Of a stretch of 64,000 bases of DNA, positions 36,828-45,048 are shown one piece after another. This DNA comes from Pedobacter sp. BAL39 (GTDB lineage: Bacteria; Bacteroidota; Bacteroidia; Sphingobacteriales; Sphingobacteriaceae): assembly GCF_000170795.1 (NCBI RefSeq), contig NZ_ABCM01000009.1, forward strand, positions 149,399-213,398, written 5' to 3'. The position numbers were made by a program, and so were the translations under genes. The notes beneath the pieces are model-generated. The model did no database searches. It saw only the letters and a list, made by a program, of their open reading frames with translations, and had not been told where the DNA came from. Within the stretch, counting starts at the first letter, position 1. Each line of letters opens with the position of its first letter.

Positions 36828-38576
36828 TTACTTCTTGCCGTTCAAATCCGGATTGGAAATGATCTCACTACTTGGAAGTGGCCAATAGGCATGAGCCTCC
36901 TGGTTATAGTTACCTGCTGCCTGCGCATAATCCTGAATTACTTTGTAACCGTCCTTACTTCCCTCATTGAGTATTGACTCCCACCTCCAGTCGGGCGTGT
37001 TATCGACCTTCACATACTGAAAGTGTTCACCGTAATAACGTTTCTGGGACAGCTCCAGAAAACGTTGTTTAGTGATGCCCCACCTCCTCATATCGATGGT
37101 GCGGACTGCATTGCCTTCAATTGAAAGCTCCAGCGGACGCTCCAGGTACATTAGGTGATCCATTAAAGACTGCGCGGTGTAAGTCACATTATCATGCTCC
37201 GCATTGGGAAACTCCCCACTGCCATTCGTGCCCAGCAGTTGAAGCGCAGAGCGGTGCCTTACCTTGTTGATCAATGCCATCGCCTCCTGTATGGCACCTT
37301 CCTGGATCAGACACTCTGCCTGCATCAGGTAAACATCTGCCAACCGGATTACCCGGACGTTCACACCCGAGCGTATGTTTGGTACTATGTCCGTTTCATT
37401 TCTTACGATGTCCCAGTTGGTATATTTCCTGAAGTACGCCGTTTCCTGGTTGTTAAAATACGTAGCCTGTGCAGTCGTTAGTCCGTAATATTTCAAATCC
37501 GGATCGTCGACCAGGGCAATGGAATACGAGGTCCGCAGCGAATACTTGCGCAGCCGCTGTGTACCATCCGGGTCGCTGACAAAGTTCCGGGGATCAGTTT
37601 TATCCAGCTTATCATTTTTGTAGGCCATGATTAGCCATGAGCTTGGGTATAACGTTTTCCATCCTCCTACCGGACTCAGCGCATAACTTAAGGTATTGGA
37701 AACCTGGTCTTCCGACCATACGCTGATCTCTCCTTTATATTTAAGGGAATAGCCGATCTCCAGGATAGATTCTGAATTCAACTCATTCCGCGTGGTAAAG
37801 TTGTCTCCAATATCATTGACCAATGCATAACCATAGGCAGGATTTTCGATCACATCTTTAAAATAGGTTTTGGCAGTTGCATAATCTTTATCATACAAAT
37901 AACTCTGTCCCAGCAGGCTTGCTGCAGCTCCGGCAGTTACCCTTCCCAAATCCCGCTCGATCGTCCATTTCCCGGGAAGATTTTCGTGCGCAAACTTTAA
38001 ATCAGCCAGATAAAACGCCTGCACTTCAGTGGCAGGTTTGACAGACTGGTAAAACTCACTTTCATTTTGCGGGACGAAATCGTAAATAATCACACTCCCT
38101 TTATTGAAAGAATTGTGCAGGTAGAAGTAGAACATTCCCCTGAAAAACCGGGCCTGGGCCAAGATGCCATTCCCACGCTGTGTTTCCGCAGCTGTTTTGA
38201 AACCAGCCGATAAGTCTGTGACGGCTTTAATTACTTGATTGGCCCTAAAAATTCCTCTGTAGAGCGCTTCCCATTTTGAATTTGCTGCCTGGGAAGCGTT
38301 CGTGAACATTTGCAGATAATATTCGTTTGACGTGTTCGGACGCCCGTAACCGGGATAAGTCAGATCGCTTCTGTTGGATTCCGCCTCAATTGCCAGGACA
38401 TTTGGATTTTTAAAAGCGGAGTATACGGAAGTCAGACCTGCATCGCAGTCATCCAGGGTCTTCCAAAAATTATCAGTTGCCAGTTTGTTAGGATTGACCT
38501 CCTCTAAGAATTTCTGGCAGGACATTGAAAACACGGATATCATGGTTAATGTCAGGATCAACTTTATTTTTTGCAT
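36828..38576 (-). CDS. SusD/RagB outer-membrane lipoprotein (PUL)
   Basis: A 582-residue lipoprotein (lipobox SMSC followed by QKFLEEVNP). It has the RagB/SusD C-terminal signature (VIRLADVYLMQAECLIQEGA ... NKVRHRSALQ). It is longer than the cassette SusDs and clearly divergent from them. It starts 18 bp after SusC and binds the glycan at the cell surface. Confidence 0.95.
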   Translation of the reverse strand: MQKIKLILTLTMISVFSMSCQKFLEEVNPNKLATDNFWKTLDDCDAGLTSVYSAFKNPNVLAIEAESNRSDLTYPGYGRPNTSNEYYLQMFTNASQAANSKWEALYRGIFRANQVIKAVTDLSAGFKTAAETQRGNGILAQARFFRGMFYFYLHNSFNKGSVIIYDFVPQNESEFYQSVKPATEVQAFYLADLKFAHENLPGKWTIERDLGRVTAGAAASLLGQSYLYDKDYATAKTYFKDVIENPAYGYALVNDIGDNFTTRNELNSESILEIGYSLKYKGEISVWSEDQVSNTLSYALSPVGGWKTLYPSSWLIMAYKNDKLDKTDPRNFVSDPDGTQRLRKYSLRTSYSIALVDDPDLKYYGLTTAQATYFNNQETAYFRKYTNWDIVRNETDIVPNIRSGVNVRVIRLADVYLMQAECLIQEGAIQEAMALINKVRHRSALQLLGTNGSGEFPNAEHDNVTYTAQSLMDHLMYLERPLELSIEGNAVRTIDMRRWGITKQRFLELSQKRYYGEHFQYVKVDNTPDWRWESILNEGSKDGYKVIQDYAQAAGNYNQEAHAYWPLPSSEIISNPDLNGKK

Positions 38577-38594
38577 AACTCTAAGTCTAAAAGA

Positions 38595-41500
38595 TTAAAA
38601 ATTAACTTGGACACCCGCCCTGTAAATGGCACCTATCGGATAGTTTCCTTTGTCAATGCCTCGGGATTCAAGACCATCATTGCCCACCTCAGGATCGAAT
38701 CCCTTGTACTTGGTAATGGTGATCGGATTCTGGGCCGCAACGTAAACCCGTAGGTTTGAGGCGAAGCGGATCAGCTTGGGAGAAAATTTATAGCCCAATG
38801 AGATGTTTCTCAGACGGATATAACTACCGTTTTCAATCCAGTAGTCAGAATAGCCACGGTAGTTGTCATGTGAACCACCCCTATTGGCCGGAATATTTGA
38901 ATCTGGATTGCGTGGAGACCATTGGTACACCAGATCTCTGTGCGTTCCCCCTAAGTAGGCATAGATCCGGCTGCTGTTGACAACTTCGTTGCCAAAGGAA
39001 CCATACCACTGCATGGCAAGGTCGAAGCCTTTGTAAGCACAGCTGATATTTGATCCTATGACATATTCAGGAGCACCGCTACCATAATAAACGCGGTCAT
39101 CATCAGTTAATTTGTTGTCATTGTTGGAATCGATGTATTGCAAGTCGCCCAGCTTAGCCGTAGGCACAAGCTTTTTATAGGTCAGCAGCTGTTCCTCTGT
39201 TTTTATCACGCCATTCGTTGGCATCAGAAAGAATGCACCGGCTTCGTATCCTTCCTTGATGACCGTCAGCCGATCCGGGTTGGAGATTCCATCCACAGCA
39301 GTTCCCCCGTTCATGTAGGCGATTTTATTCGCACCACTCATCTTGGTAATCTTGTTCACATTGCGCGCGAAGTTTACGCCAAACTTCCAGGAGAAAGTAC
39401 CATCATGGGCGTAGTTGGCTGCCAGTTCAACGCCTTTATTATTCATGTTACCAACATTAAGGATCACGGTGCTGTTCTGACCCGTTCCTGTTGAGCTGGG
39501 TACCAGTAGAGGGAATAACATATCCCGTTTGTCCGTATTGTAAAGGTCGCCGGTGAAGGTTAGCTTATTATTTAAAAAGGTAAGGTCAAAACCGACATTA
39601 CTTTGCGCCGTAGTTTCCCACTTTACATTTTTGTTGGCAAAGGCGGTTTGGATGGCCCCCAATGTCAGGTGATCAGATGTTTCAGGACCAAAAACGTAGT
39701 CTTTCCCAATCGTTATTGCGGCAGCATTGCTGTAGTCCTGGAAGTTCTGATTTCCAGTAGTACCATAGCTTGCCCTGATTTTCAGCGTATTGATCACATT
39801 GGCGACGGGTTTCCAGAACTGCTCATCTGACACATTCCAGCCTGCGGATACAGACGGAAATGTTCCCCATCTGTAGTCTTTGGAAAATCTAGAAGAACCA
39901 TCCCGTCTGGCACTCACGCTCAGGAGATACCGGCCTTTGTAATCATATTGGACACGCGCCAGCATACCAATCAATGAATTCGTCCGGTCCTGGTCCCAGT
40001 CAGTTCCCGAACCGGCATTGGGATCGGCCGTGGCACCGTTCAGCACGACGACGTTGTTGTTGATCAGATCAAATTTCTGAGCGAAGAAACTCGTGTACTG
40101 GTACCTTTCCACAGAAAACAGTCCCAGAACTTTCAACTGGTGATCACCGAAACGTTTGCTGTAATTTGCGGAATTTTCCCATGCCAAACTTGATGATTTG
40201 TCGCTGGAATTATAGACACCTGACCGCTGAGCCATAGGAATCAAATTGCCTAAGTTATCATACGCTTTAAACAGGGGATTTACCCTGATCCGGGTATTAT
40301 CGGTATAGCTCCCACCAAACCTGGTTGTGAGCTTGACACTCTCTACCAGATCATAATCAACCTGCAGGTTAAAGTTTGTATGGTTTCCGTTTCTTTTATC
40401 TTTGGTTTTCAGTTGTGAGGACAGGTAGCTCAAGTTGATCGTCTCGTTACTTCCCGGAATTCCCCCATTTGAAACTTCTTCCTGATCAGGATCAATTAAT
40501 GGCTGGTAGGGCTGATATTTGTAAGCATCCAGCAGGATCTGCCAGGGTTCATATTCCTGTTTATCCAAACGCAGACCTATACCCGTGTTGATGTTCCATT
40601 TCCCTTCACGTATAGATGTATTGGCCCTCACATTAAATCGATCAAAGCCAGAGTTGATGATCATACCGCTTTGTTTGATGTAGTTGGCACTAACATTATA
40701 GGTCAGGTCCTGCTTCCCACCCGAAACACTTAAGCTATGATTTTGCATCGGACTATTGTCGCGTTCAATGACATCACTCATCTTTGTGTTATTCGTGAAG
40801 TAATACCTGTTCTCTTCCAGGGGTGTCCAGGTATCTCCAATAGGTGTCCCATTGAAATGGTAAGCATTGATGAACATCGCATAGATGCTCTCATCGAAAT
40901 TCATTACGGGAATGCCGGAGGTAATTTTCTGCGTTCCCACATAACTATCGACGTCGACCTTCATTTTCCCCGACTTGCCTTTCTTTGTAGTGATCAGAAT
41001 GACACCACCCGCTCCGCGCGTACCGTAGATCGCCGCAGAAGCAGCATCTTTTAAAATATCAACCGATTCAATTTCGTTTACACTCAACTGTGGATCAGCA
41101 TTATATGGGATCCCATCCACTACAAAAAGAGGCTCGTTGCGTCCTGTTACAGAACTCAGGCCTCGTATCTGGATGTTGGACACGGCTCCCGGGCGACCCG
41201 AGCTTGCCTGAACCGTGACACCAGGGACCTGCCCCTGCAATGCGGTACCAAGATCTGCGGTAGCAGACTGTGACAGAACTGAGTTGGTAACTCTTCCTAC
41301 GGCGCCGGTCACTTCTTTTTTCTTTTGGGTACCATAACCGATGACCACCACCTCATCCAGCTTTTCCGAGCTGGATTCCAAAATTACATTCAGGGCCCCT
41401 TCCTTTACAGCCACTTCTTTTACCTGGAATCCAAGATAGCTGAAGGACAAGATCTGGTTTGGACTGGCGCCTCTGATGACATATTCTCCTGCATTGTTAG

Positions 41501-41660
41501 TGGTCGTGCCGACAGACGTTCCCTTGATTTTAATGGAAACACCGGGCAGCACCCCACCTTTATTATCGGAAACCTTCCCGGTAACAGTGATGTTCTGGGC
41601 AATCAACTCAGCACAGAATAATAAGAAAAAAGTGAATAGTAATAGTTTTTTCATTCGCAT
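38595..41660 (-). CDS. SusC/RagA TonB-dependent porin without STN domain (PUL)
   Basis: A 1021-residue protein: signal peptide (LLLFTFFLLFCAELIAQN), carboxypeptidase-regulatory domain (GKVSDNKGGVLPGVSIKIKGT), plug (ILKDAASAAIYGTRGAGGV) and barrel ending AGVQVNF. Unlike the other four SusC proteins it lacks the STN signalling domain. This fits regulation by the two-component system rather than by FecR/sigma. First gene of the PUL, with the shared operator upstream at 41893-41923. Confidence 0.96.
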   Translation of the reverse strand: MRMKKLLLFTFFLLFCAELIAQNITVTGKVSDNKGGVLPGVSIKIKGTSVGTTTNNAGEYVIRGASPNQILSFSYLGFQVKEVAVKEGALNVILESSSEKLDEVVVIGYGTQKKKEVTGAVGRVTNSVLSQSATADLGTALQGQVPGVTVQASSGRPGAVSNIQIRGLSSVTGRNEPLFVVDGIPYNADPQLSVNEIESVDILKDAASAAIYGTRGAGGVILITTKKGKSGKMKVDVDSYVGTQKITSGIPVMNFDESIYAMFINAYHFNGTPIGDTWTPLEENRYYFTNNTKMSDVIERDNSPMQNHSLSVSGGKQDLTYNVSANYIKQSGMIINSGFDRFNVRANTSIREGKWNINTGIGLRLDKQEYEPWQILLDAYKYQPYQPLIDPDQEEVSNGGIPGSNETINLSYLSSQLKTKDKRNGNHTNFNLQVDYDLVESVKLTTRFGGSYTDNTRIRVNPLFKAYDNLGNLIPMAQRSGVYNSSDKSSSLAWENSANYSKRFGDHQLKVLGLFSVERYQYTSFFAQKFDLINNNVVVLNGATADPNAGSGTDWDQDRTNSLIGMLARVQYDYKGRYLLSVSARRDGSSRFSKDYRWGTFPSVSAGWNVSDEQFWKPVANVINTLKIRASYGTTGNQNFQDYSNAAAITIGKDYVFGPETSDHLTLGAIQTAFANKNVKWETTAQSNVGFDLTFLNNKLTFTGDLYNTDKRDMLFPLLVPSSTGTGQNSTVILNVGNMNNKGVELAANYAHDGTFSWKFGVNFARNVNKITKMSGANKIAYMNGGTAVDGISNPDRLTVIKEGYEAGAFFLMPTNGVIKTEEQLLTYKKLVPTAKLGDLQYIDSNNDNKLTDDDRVYYGSGAPEYVIGSNISCAYKGFDLAMQWYGSFGNEVVNSSRIYAYLGGTHRDLVYQWSPRNPDSNIPANRGGSHDNYRGYSDYWIENGSYIRLRNISLGYKFSPKLIRFASNLRVYVAAQNPITITKYKGFDPEVGNDGLESRGIDKGNYPIGAIYRAGVQVNF

Positions 41661-41866
41661 AGGTTTATTTGGTTAGAAATTGAAATGATTAAAGCCCGAC
41701 AGTTGTCGTAGCTCAATCACACACTGGCAACTGCGCAGCATTGCCGCAAACAGAAAGGAAGATGATCATGCAGAAGGGAATCGAATAAGCACCACCCCGA
41801 TGGGCCTGATCCCATAATTGGGATTAAGAAAACTCACGTTCATATTATTTGGTTATGTTGTAGTTA

Positions 41867-41874
41867 CAAATATG
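41867..41874 (-). promoter_or_regulatory. -7-like element of the PUL susC promoter
   Basis: On the minus strand CATATTTG, close to the Bacteroidota TAnnTTTG consensus. It lies 33 bp from the near half of the operator repeat. GATATTCG in front of the GH3 gene occupies the identical distance. Confidence 0.5.
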
Positions 41875-41892
41875 TTTCTAATATCTATCGCC

Positions 41893-41923
41893 AAGGGGGT
41901 AGGAACTTATGCATTTGGGGGTA
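41893..41923 (-). promoter_or_regulatory. paired TACCCCC direct repeat, operator of the PUL
   Basis: On the minus strand TACCCCC (41917-41923), 15 bases, TACCCCC (41895-41901): two direct repeats with a 22-bp period, about two helical turns, as AraC-type dimers often bind. It sits just upstream of the -7-like element. The same element occurs upstream of the GH3 gene and the kinase gene. Confidence 0.7.
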
Positions 41924-42086
41924 GTTTTGTATCCGCCTATTTTGCGTGAATACCGCATTAAATTACCTATAGTCAGCCGAAATCATTGCCAAATCACATT
42001 GTCGTTTACAGCTATTTTTTGAAATTCGGAGCTGAATAAAGCGGCTACCCGTTTAGAAAAACGGATTTTTCGCAGGATTTGCATTC

Positions 42087-42194
42087 ATGAGCTTTAACAG
42101 AAAACGTAAGTATGAAAAGGTCTACAGGCAAGTGATCATTGAGCAACATCTGGAGTACGGAGCAAAGCACATTTGGAAAAGCAATTCATATTAA
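42087..42194 (+). pseudogene. short frame resembling an IS transposase OrfA N-terminus
   Basis: ATG at 42087, 35 codons, stop TAA at 42192-42194. The sequence MSFNRKRKYEKVYRQVIIEQ resembles the start of IS3-type OrfA or HTH proteins, but nothing follows and no terminal repeats are seen. It could be a remnant or chance. Confidence 0.25.
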
Positions 42195-42256
42195 GTTCAG
42201 CCGATAGCATTTATGAATGGCTTTTTGGAATATATTTACAAATTCAAAACGATATT

Positions 42257-43018
42257 ATGAGAGACCGTAAGATCTTAGTTATTGAGGACAACGACGAGGT
42301 CAGAGAATTTATCAAAATGTGTTTGGAGGGGGAATATGCGATCATGGAAGCACGCGATGGTAAGGAAGGATGGCAGACAGCTGCCGAACACCTTCCTGAT
42401 CTGATCATATCCGACATCATGATGCCTGAGATGGATGGCAATGAATTTTGTAAGCTGGTGAGACAAGATGAGCGTACCAGCCATATCCCTGTCATCATGC
42501 TGACGGCAAAGGTTGCACTTGAGCAGCAATTAGAAGGTCTGGAAAGTGGCGCGGACATTTATTTGACTAAGCCTTACAACATTCAGTTACTCAAATCGTA
42601 CATCAGCAATTTGTTGAGGTCTAAGGAAACCTTAAGACAGCGTTACAGCCAGAAGATATTTTTGGAGCCCACCATGGTGGAAATAGGCACTGTCGATAAA
42701 AAGTTCATGGAAAAACTCATGAACATTATCGAAGCGAATCTCCATGACACCGATTTTCATGTGGCGGTGCTCGCGGAGAAGATCGGGATGAGCAAGGCTG
42801 TGCTTTATAAAAAATTTTATGCCCTTGCCCAGACGCCCATTGGAGAGTTCATCAAGACGATACGTCTGAAGAAAGCTGCCATCCTGCTGACGAACGATAA
42901 GTTTAACATTTCCGAAGTGGCCTGGGAAGTAGGATTTAGTGACCGAAAATACTTTAGTAAAGAGTTCAAACGCTTCTTTGGGAAGTCGCCATCAGAATAC
43001 ATCGCCAGCAACAACTAA
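42257..43018 (+). CDS. receiver-AraC response regulator (detached C-terminal half of an HTCS)
   Basis: A 253-residue protein from the ATG at 42257 (MRDRKILVIEDND); the frame opens at 42173, but the extra 28 residues are unlike the family. Seen: receiver domain with E10/D11, phosphoacceptor D53 (ISDIMMPEMDG) and the LTKPYN lysine, a linker, and an AraC HTH (LAEKIGMSKAVLYKKFYALAQTPIGEFIKTIRL ... FSDRKYFSKEFKRFFGKSPSEY). This matches the C-terminal part of hybrid two-component PUL regulators, but as a stand-alone protein. Divergent from the GH16 PUL susC. Confidence 0.92.
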   Translation: MRDRKILVIEDNDEVREFIKMCLEGEYAIMEARDGKEGWQTAAEHLPDLIISDIMMPEMDGNEFCKLVRQDERTSHIPVIMLTAKVALEQQLEGLESGADIYLTKPYNIQLLKSYISNLLRSKETLRQRYSQKIFLEPTMVEIGTVDKKFMEKLMNIIEANLHDTDFHVAVLAEKIGMSKAVLYKKFYALAQTPIGEFIKTIRLKKAAILLTNDKFNISEVAWEVGFSDRKYFSKEFKRFFGKSPSEYIASNN

Positions 43019-43143
43019 CCAGCAGGTCGATAAAAATTAAAGGCGAAACGCACTTACCTGAGCAAGAACTCAAAATGGGGCGTAATGAGATTGCCAAATA
43101 TCAGGCGGTTTTAAAATGATGTTAATTTTCGATAAATTGCAGT

Positions 43144-43728
43144 GTGATCAGAAGGCCGTCAACATATGCTAAACATACCGACCAAAAGTTAGCTGCCCTT
43201 TTACAGCAGGGCGACGAATACGCCTACACAGAAATTTTTGAGCGTTATAAGGTATTGCTGTACAAACATGCCTACCGATTATTGGGAGATGAGGATGAAG
43301 CGAATGACATCATTTCCGATCTCTTTTTAGCTTTGTGGCAAAAAAGAGAAAGCCTTAACCTGCAGGTATCTCTTTCTTCTTACCTGTATGGCTCCATTAG
43401 AAACCGCGTTTTTGACCTGATGACGCACCAGAAGGTGATTGTACGTTACCTCGATTCTATCCAGGAATTTATAGCGCAGGGACATTACGAAACTGACGAA
43501 CGCATCCGGGCAAAGGAATTGGCTGCGATCATTGAGCGGGAAATTGCCGCATTGCCACCTAAAATGCGTCAGGTATTTGAGTTCAGTCGCATGGGTGACC
43601 TTTCTTATAAAGAGATTGGCGAAATGCTGGATATCACTGAGGGCACAGTTAAACAGCAGGTGCACAATGCCGTAAAAACTTTGCGATTGAAAATCCATTC
43701 CTTTATGGTACTCTTTTCATTGTTATAA
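43144..43728 (+). CDS. ECF RNA polymerase sigma-70 factor (cassette 4)
   Basis: A 194-residue sigma factor with a GTG start at 43144 (no ATG fits before region 2). Seen: region 2 (DEANDIISDLFLALWQKRE), region 4 (LPPKMRQVFEFSRMGDLSYKEIGEMLDITEGTVKQQVHNAV) and a hydrophobic tail (SFMVLFSLL). First gene of cassette 4, 125 bp after the receiver-AraC gene. Confidence 0.93.
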   Translation: MIRRPSTYAKHTDQKLAALLQQGDEYAYTEIFERYKVLLYKHAYRLLGDEDEANDIISDLFLALWQKRESLNLQVSLSSYLYGSIRNRVFDLMTHQKVIVRYLDSIQEFIAQGHYETDERIRAKELAAIIEREIAALPPKMRQVFEFSRMGDLSYKEIGEMLDITEGTVKQQVHNAVKTLRLKIHSFMVLFSLL

Positions 43729-43802
43729 ATTTTCATTTTCATCTATAACCTAGCCTTTGCTTTGCCGTCTTAATGGTATAAGGGATCATCAGCCTTTGCA
43801 TT

Positions 43803-44915
43803 ATGGACGAAAAAGAAGTCAACACTTTAATTGAAAAATACCAGAACGGAACCATTTCCGCCGGTGAAAAAGCAATCCTGGAAAGCTGGTACAACCAGCA
43901 GGCCGCAGCGCGCCCGCTGAACCTCAGTGATGAAACACTTGAGCGTAACCTGGAGAAAGTAAGCAGCCGTCTTCCACTAAAATATCCTGCTCAACATAAA
44001 AGATTATGGCCTCGTGTTGCGGTAGCCGCATCGATTGTAATGCTGATGGGCGCCGGACTCTTCTACTATCGGTACCCGCAATTCAGCCAGCAGGTTAATG
44101 TGGTGCAGCAGGATATTGGACCGGGTGGAAACAAAGCCTACCTGACGCTGGCAGATGGAAAGAAAATTTCCCTGACTGACGCCGCTAATGGTGCGATCGC
44201 AACGCAGCCTGGCATGAGCATCACAAAAACCGCGGACGGGCAGTTAATTTATTCCATCGTGCAAGAACATGACGGCAGAGCAAAAGCCGGTTACAATACC
44301 ATAGAAACCCCTAAGGGTGGGCAGTTTCGGGTACGGTTACCTGATGGTACGGAGGTTTGGCTCAATTCGCAATCTTCGTTGCGTTATCCGACGTCCTTTG
44401 AATCACTGGATGAACGCCGCGTGGAATTCGCTGGAGAAGGTTATTTTGAGGTAGCTAAAGACCAGGCACATCCTTTCATTGTGAAGAGCAATGGTCAGAC
44501 GGTAAAAGTATTGGGTACGCATTTTAATATCAATAACTATGCAGATGAACAGGCAACAAAAACCACCCTGTTGGAAGGTTCAGTTCAACTGAACGGACAG
44601 ACCATACTCAAACCCGGCGAACAGGCCACATTACCGGCTTCTGGCAAAATCAGCATCAGTCAGATTGACGTGGACGAGGCCGTGGCCTGGAAGAACGGCA
44701 GGTTCAATTTCGCGGATGAGAATATCGAAAGCATTATGCGCAAGCTGGAGCGGTGGTACAATGTGGAGGTGAGCTACGAAGGCACACCGCCGACTGAAAC
44801 GTTTACGGCTTCGATTGGCCGCTTTGACAACATCAGCAAGATCCTGAATAAATTATCTTACACAAATCATGTTCACTTTAAGATTAAAGGAAGGAGGATT
44901 ACGGTTATGAGGTAA
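43803..44915 (+). CDS. FecR-family anti-sigma factor (cassette 4)
   Basis: A 370-residue protein: cytoplasmic region, transmembrane helix at about residues 71-88 (VAVAASIVMLMGAGLFYY), FecR domain (VRLPDGTEVWLNSQSSLRYPTSF; VLGTHFNINNYADEQ) and DUF4974-like C-terminus ending IKGRRITVMR. It follows the sigma gene by 74 bp. Confidence 0.95.
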   Translation: MDEKEVNTLIEKYQNGTISAGEKAILESWYNQQAAARPLNLSDETLERNLEKVSSRLPLKYPAQHKRLWPRVAVAASIVMLMGAGLFYYRYPQFSQQVNVVQQDIGPGGNKAYLTLADGKKISLTDAANGAIATQPGMSITKTADGQLIYSIVQEHDGRAKAGYNTIETPKGGQFRVRLPDGTEVWLNSQSSLRYPTSFESLDERRVEFAGEGYFEVAKDQAHPFIVKSNGQTVKVLGTHFNINNYADEQATKTTLLEGSVQLNGQTILKPGEQATLPASGKISISQIDVDEAVAWKNGRFNFADENIESIMRKLERWYNVEVSYEGTPPTETFTASIGRFDNISKILNKLSYTNHVHFKIKGRRITVMR

Positions 44916-44949
44916 CGCTACTATCCTGACCGGTGACCTAATAAAAGCA

Positions 44950-44979
44950 AAGCGAGAGTGCTTCGACCTACTCCCGCTT
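44950..44979 (+). terminator. hairpin between FecR and SusC of cassette 4
   Basis: Arms AAGCGAGAGT / ACTCCCGCTT, 10 pairs with one mismatch. It lies 34 bp after FecR and 69 bp before SusC. It could attenuate the sigma-FecR transcript or be an RNA processing site; no strong T run. Confidence 0.4.
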
Positions 44980-45048
44980 CTGTGTCTGGCATCCGGCTGA
45001 ATTACTTTTTCGAATTGACATCAACTTTACACCAAACAACCAAAATTA

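Larger units (their letters stand above)
41661..42256. other. divergent regulatory region between PUL susC and the receiver-AraC gene
   Basis: About 600 bp, AT-rich. It holds the operator repeat and promoter-like element of the PUL (41867-41923) and a 35-codon frame (42087-42194) resembling a transposase OrfA start. Nothing else seen. Confidence 0.6.

Noticed and set aside
41795..41816. Another CACCCC word in the PUL regulatory region (near 41793)
   Set aside because: No partner with the right 22-bp spacing, so it is probably chance.
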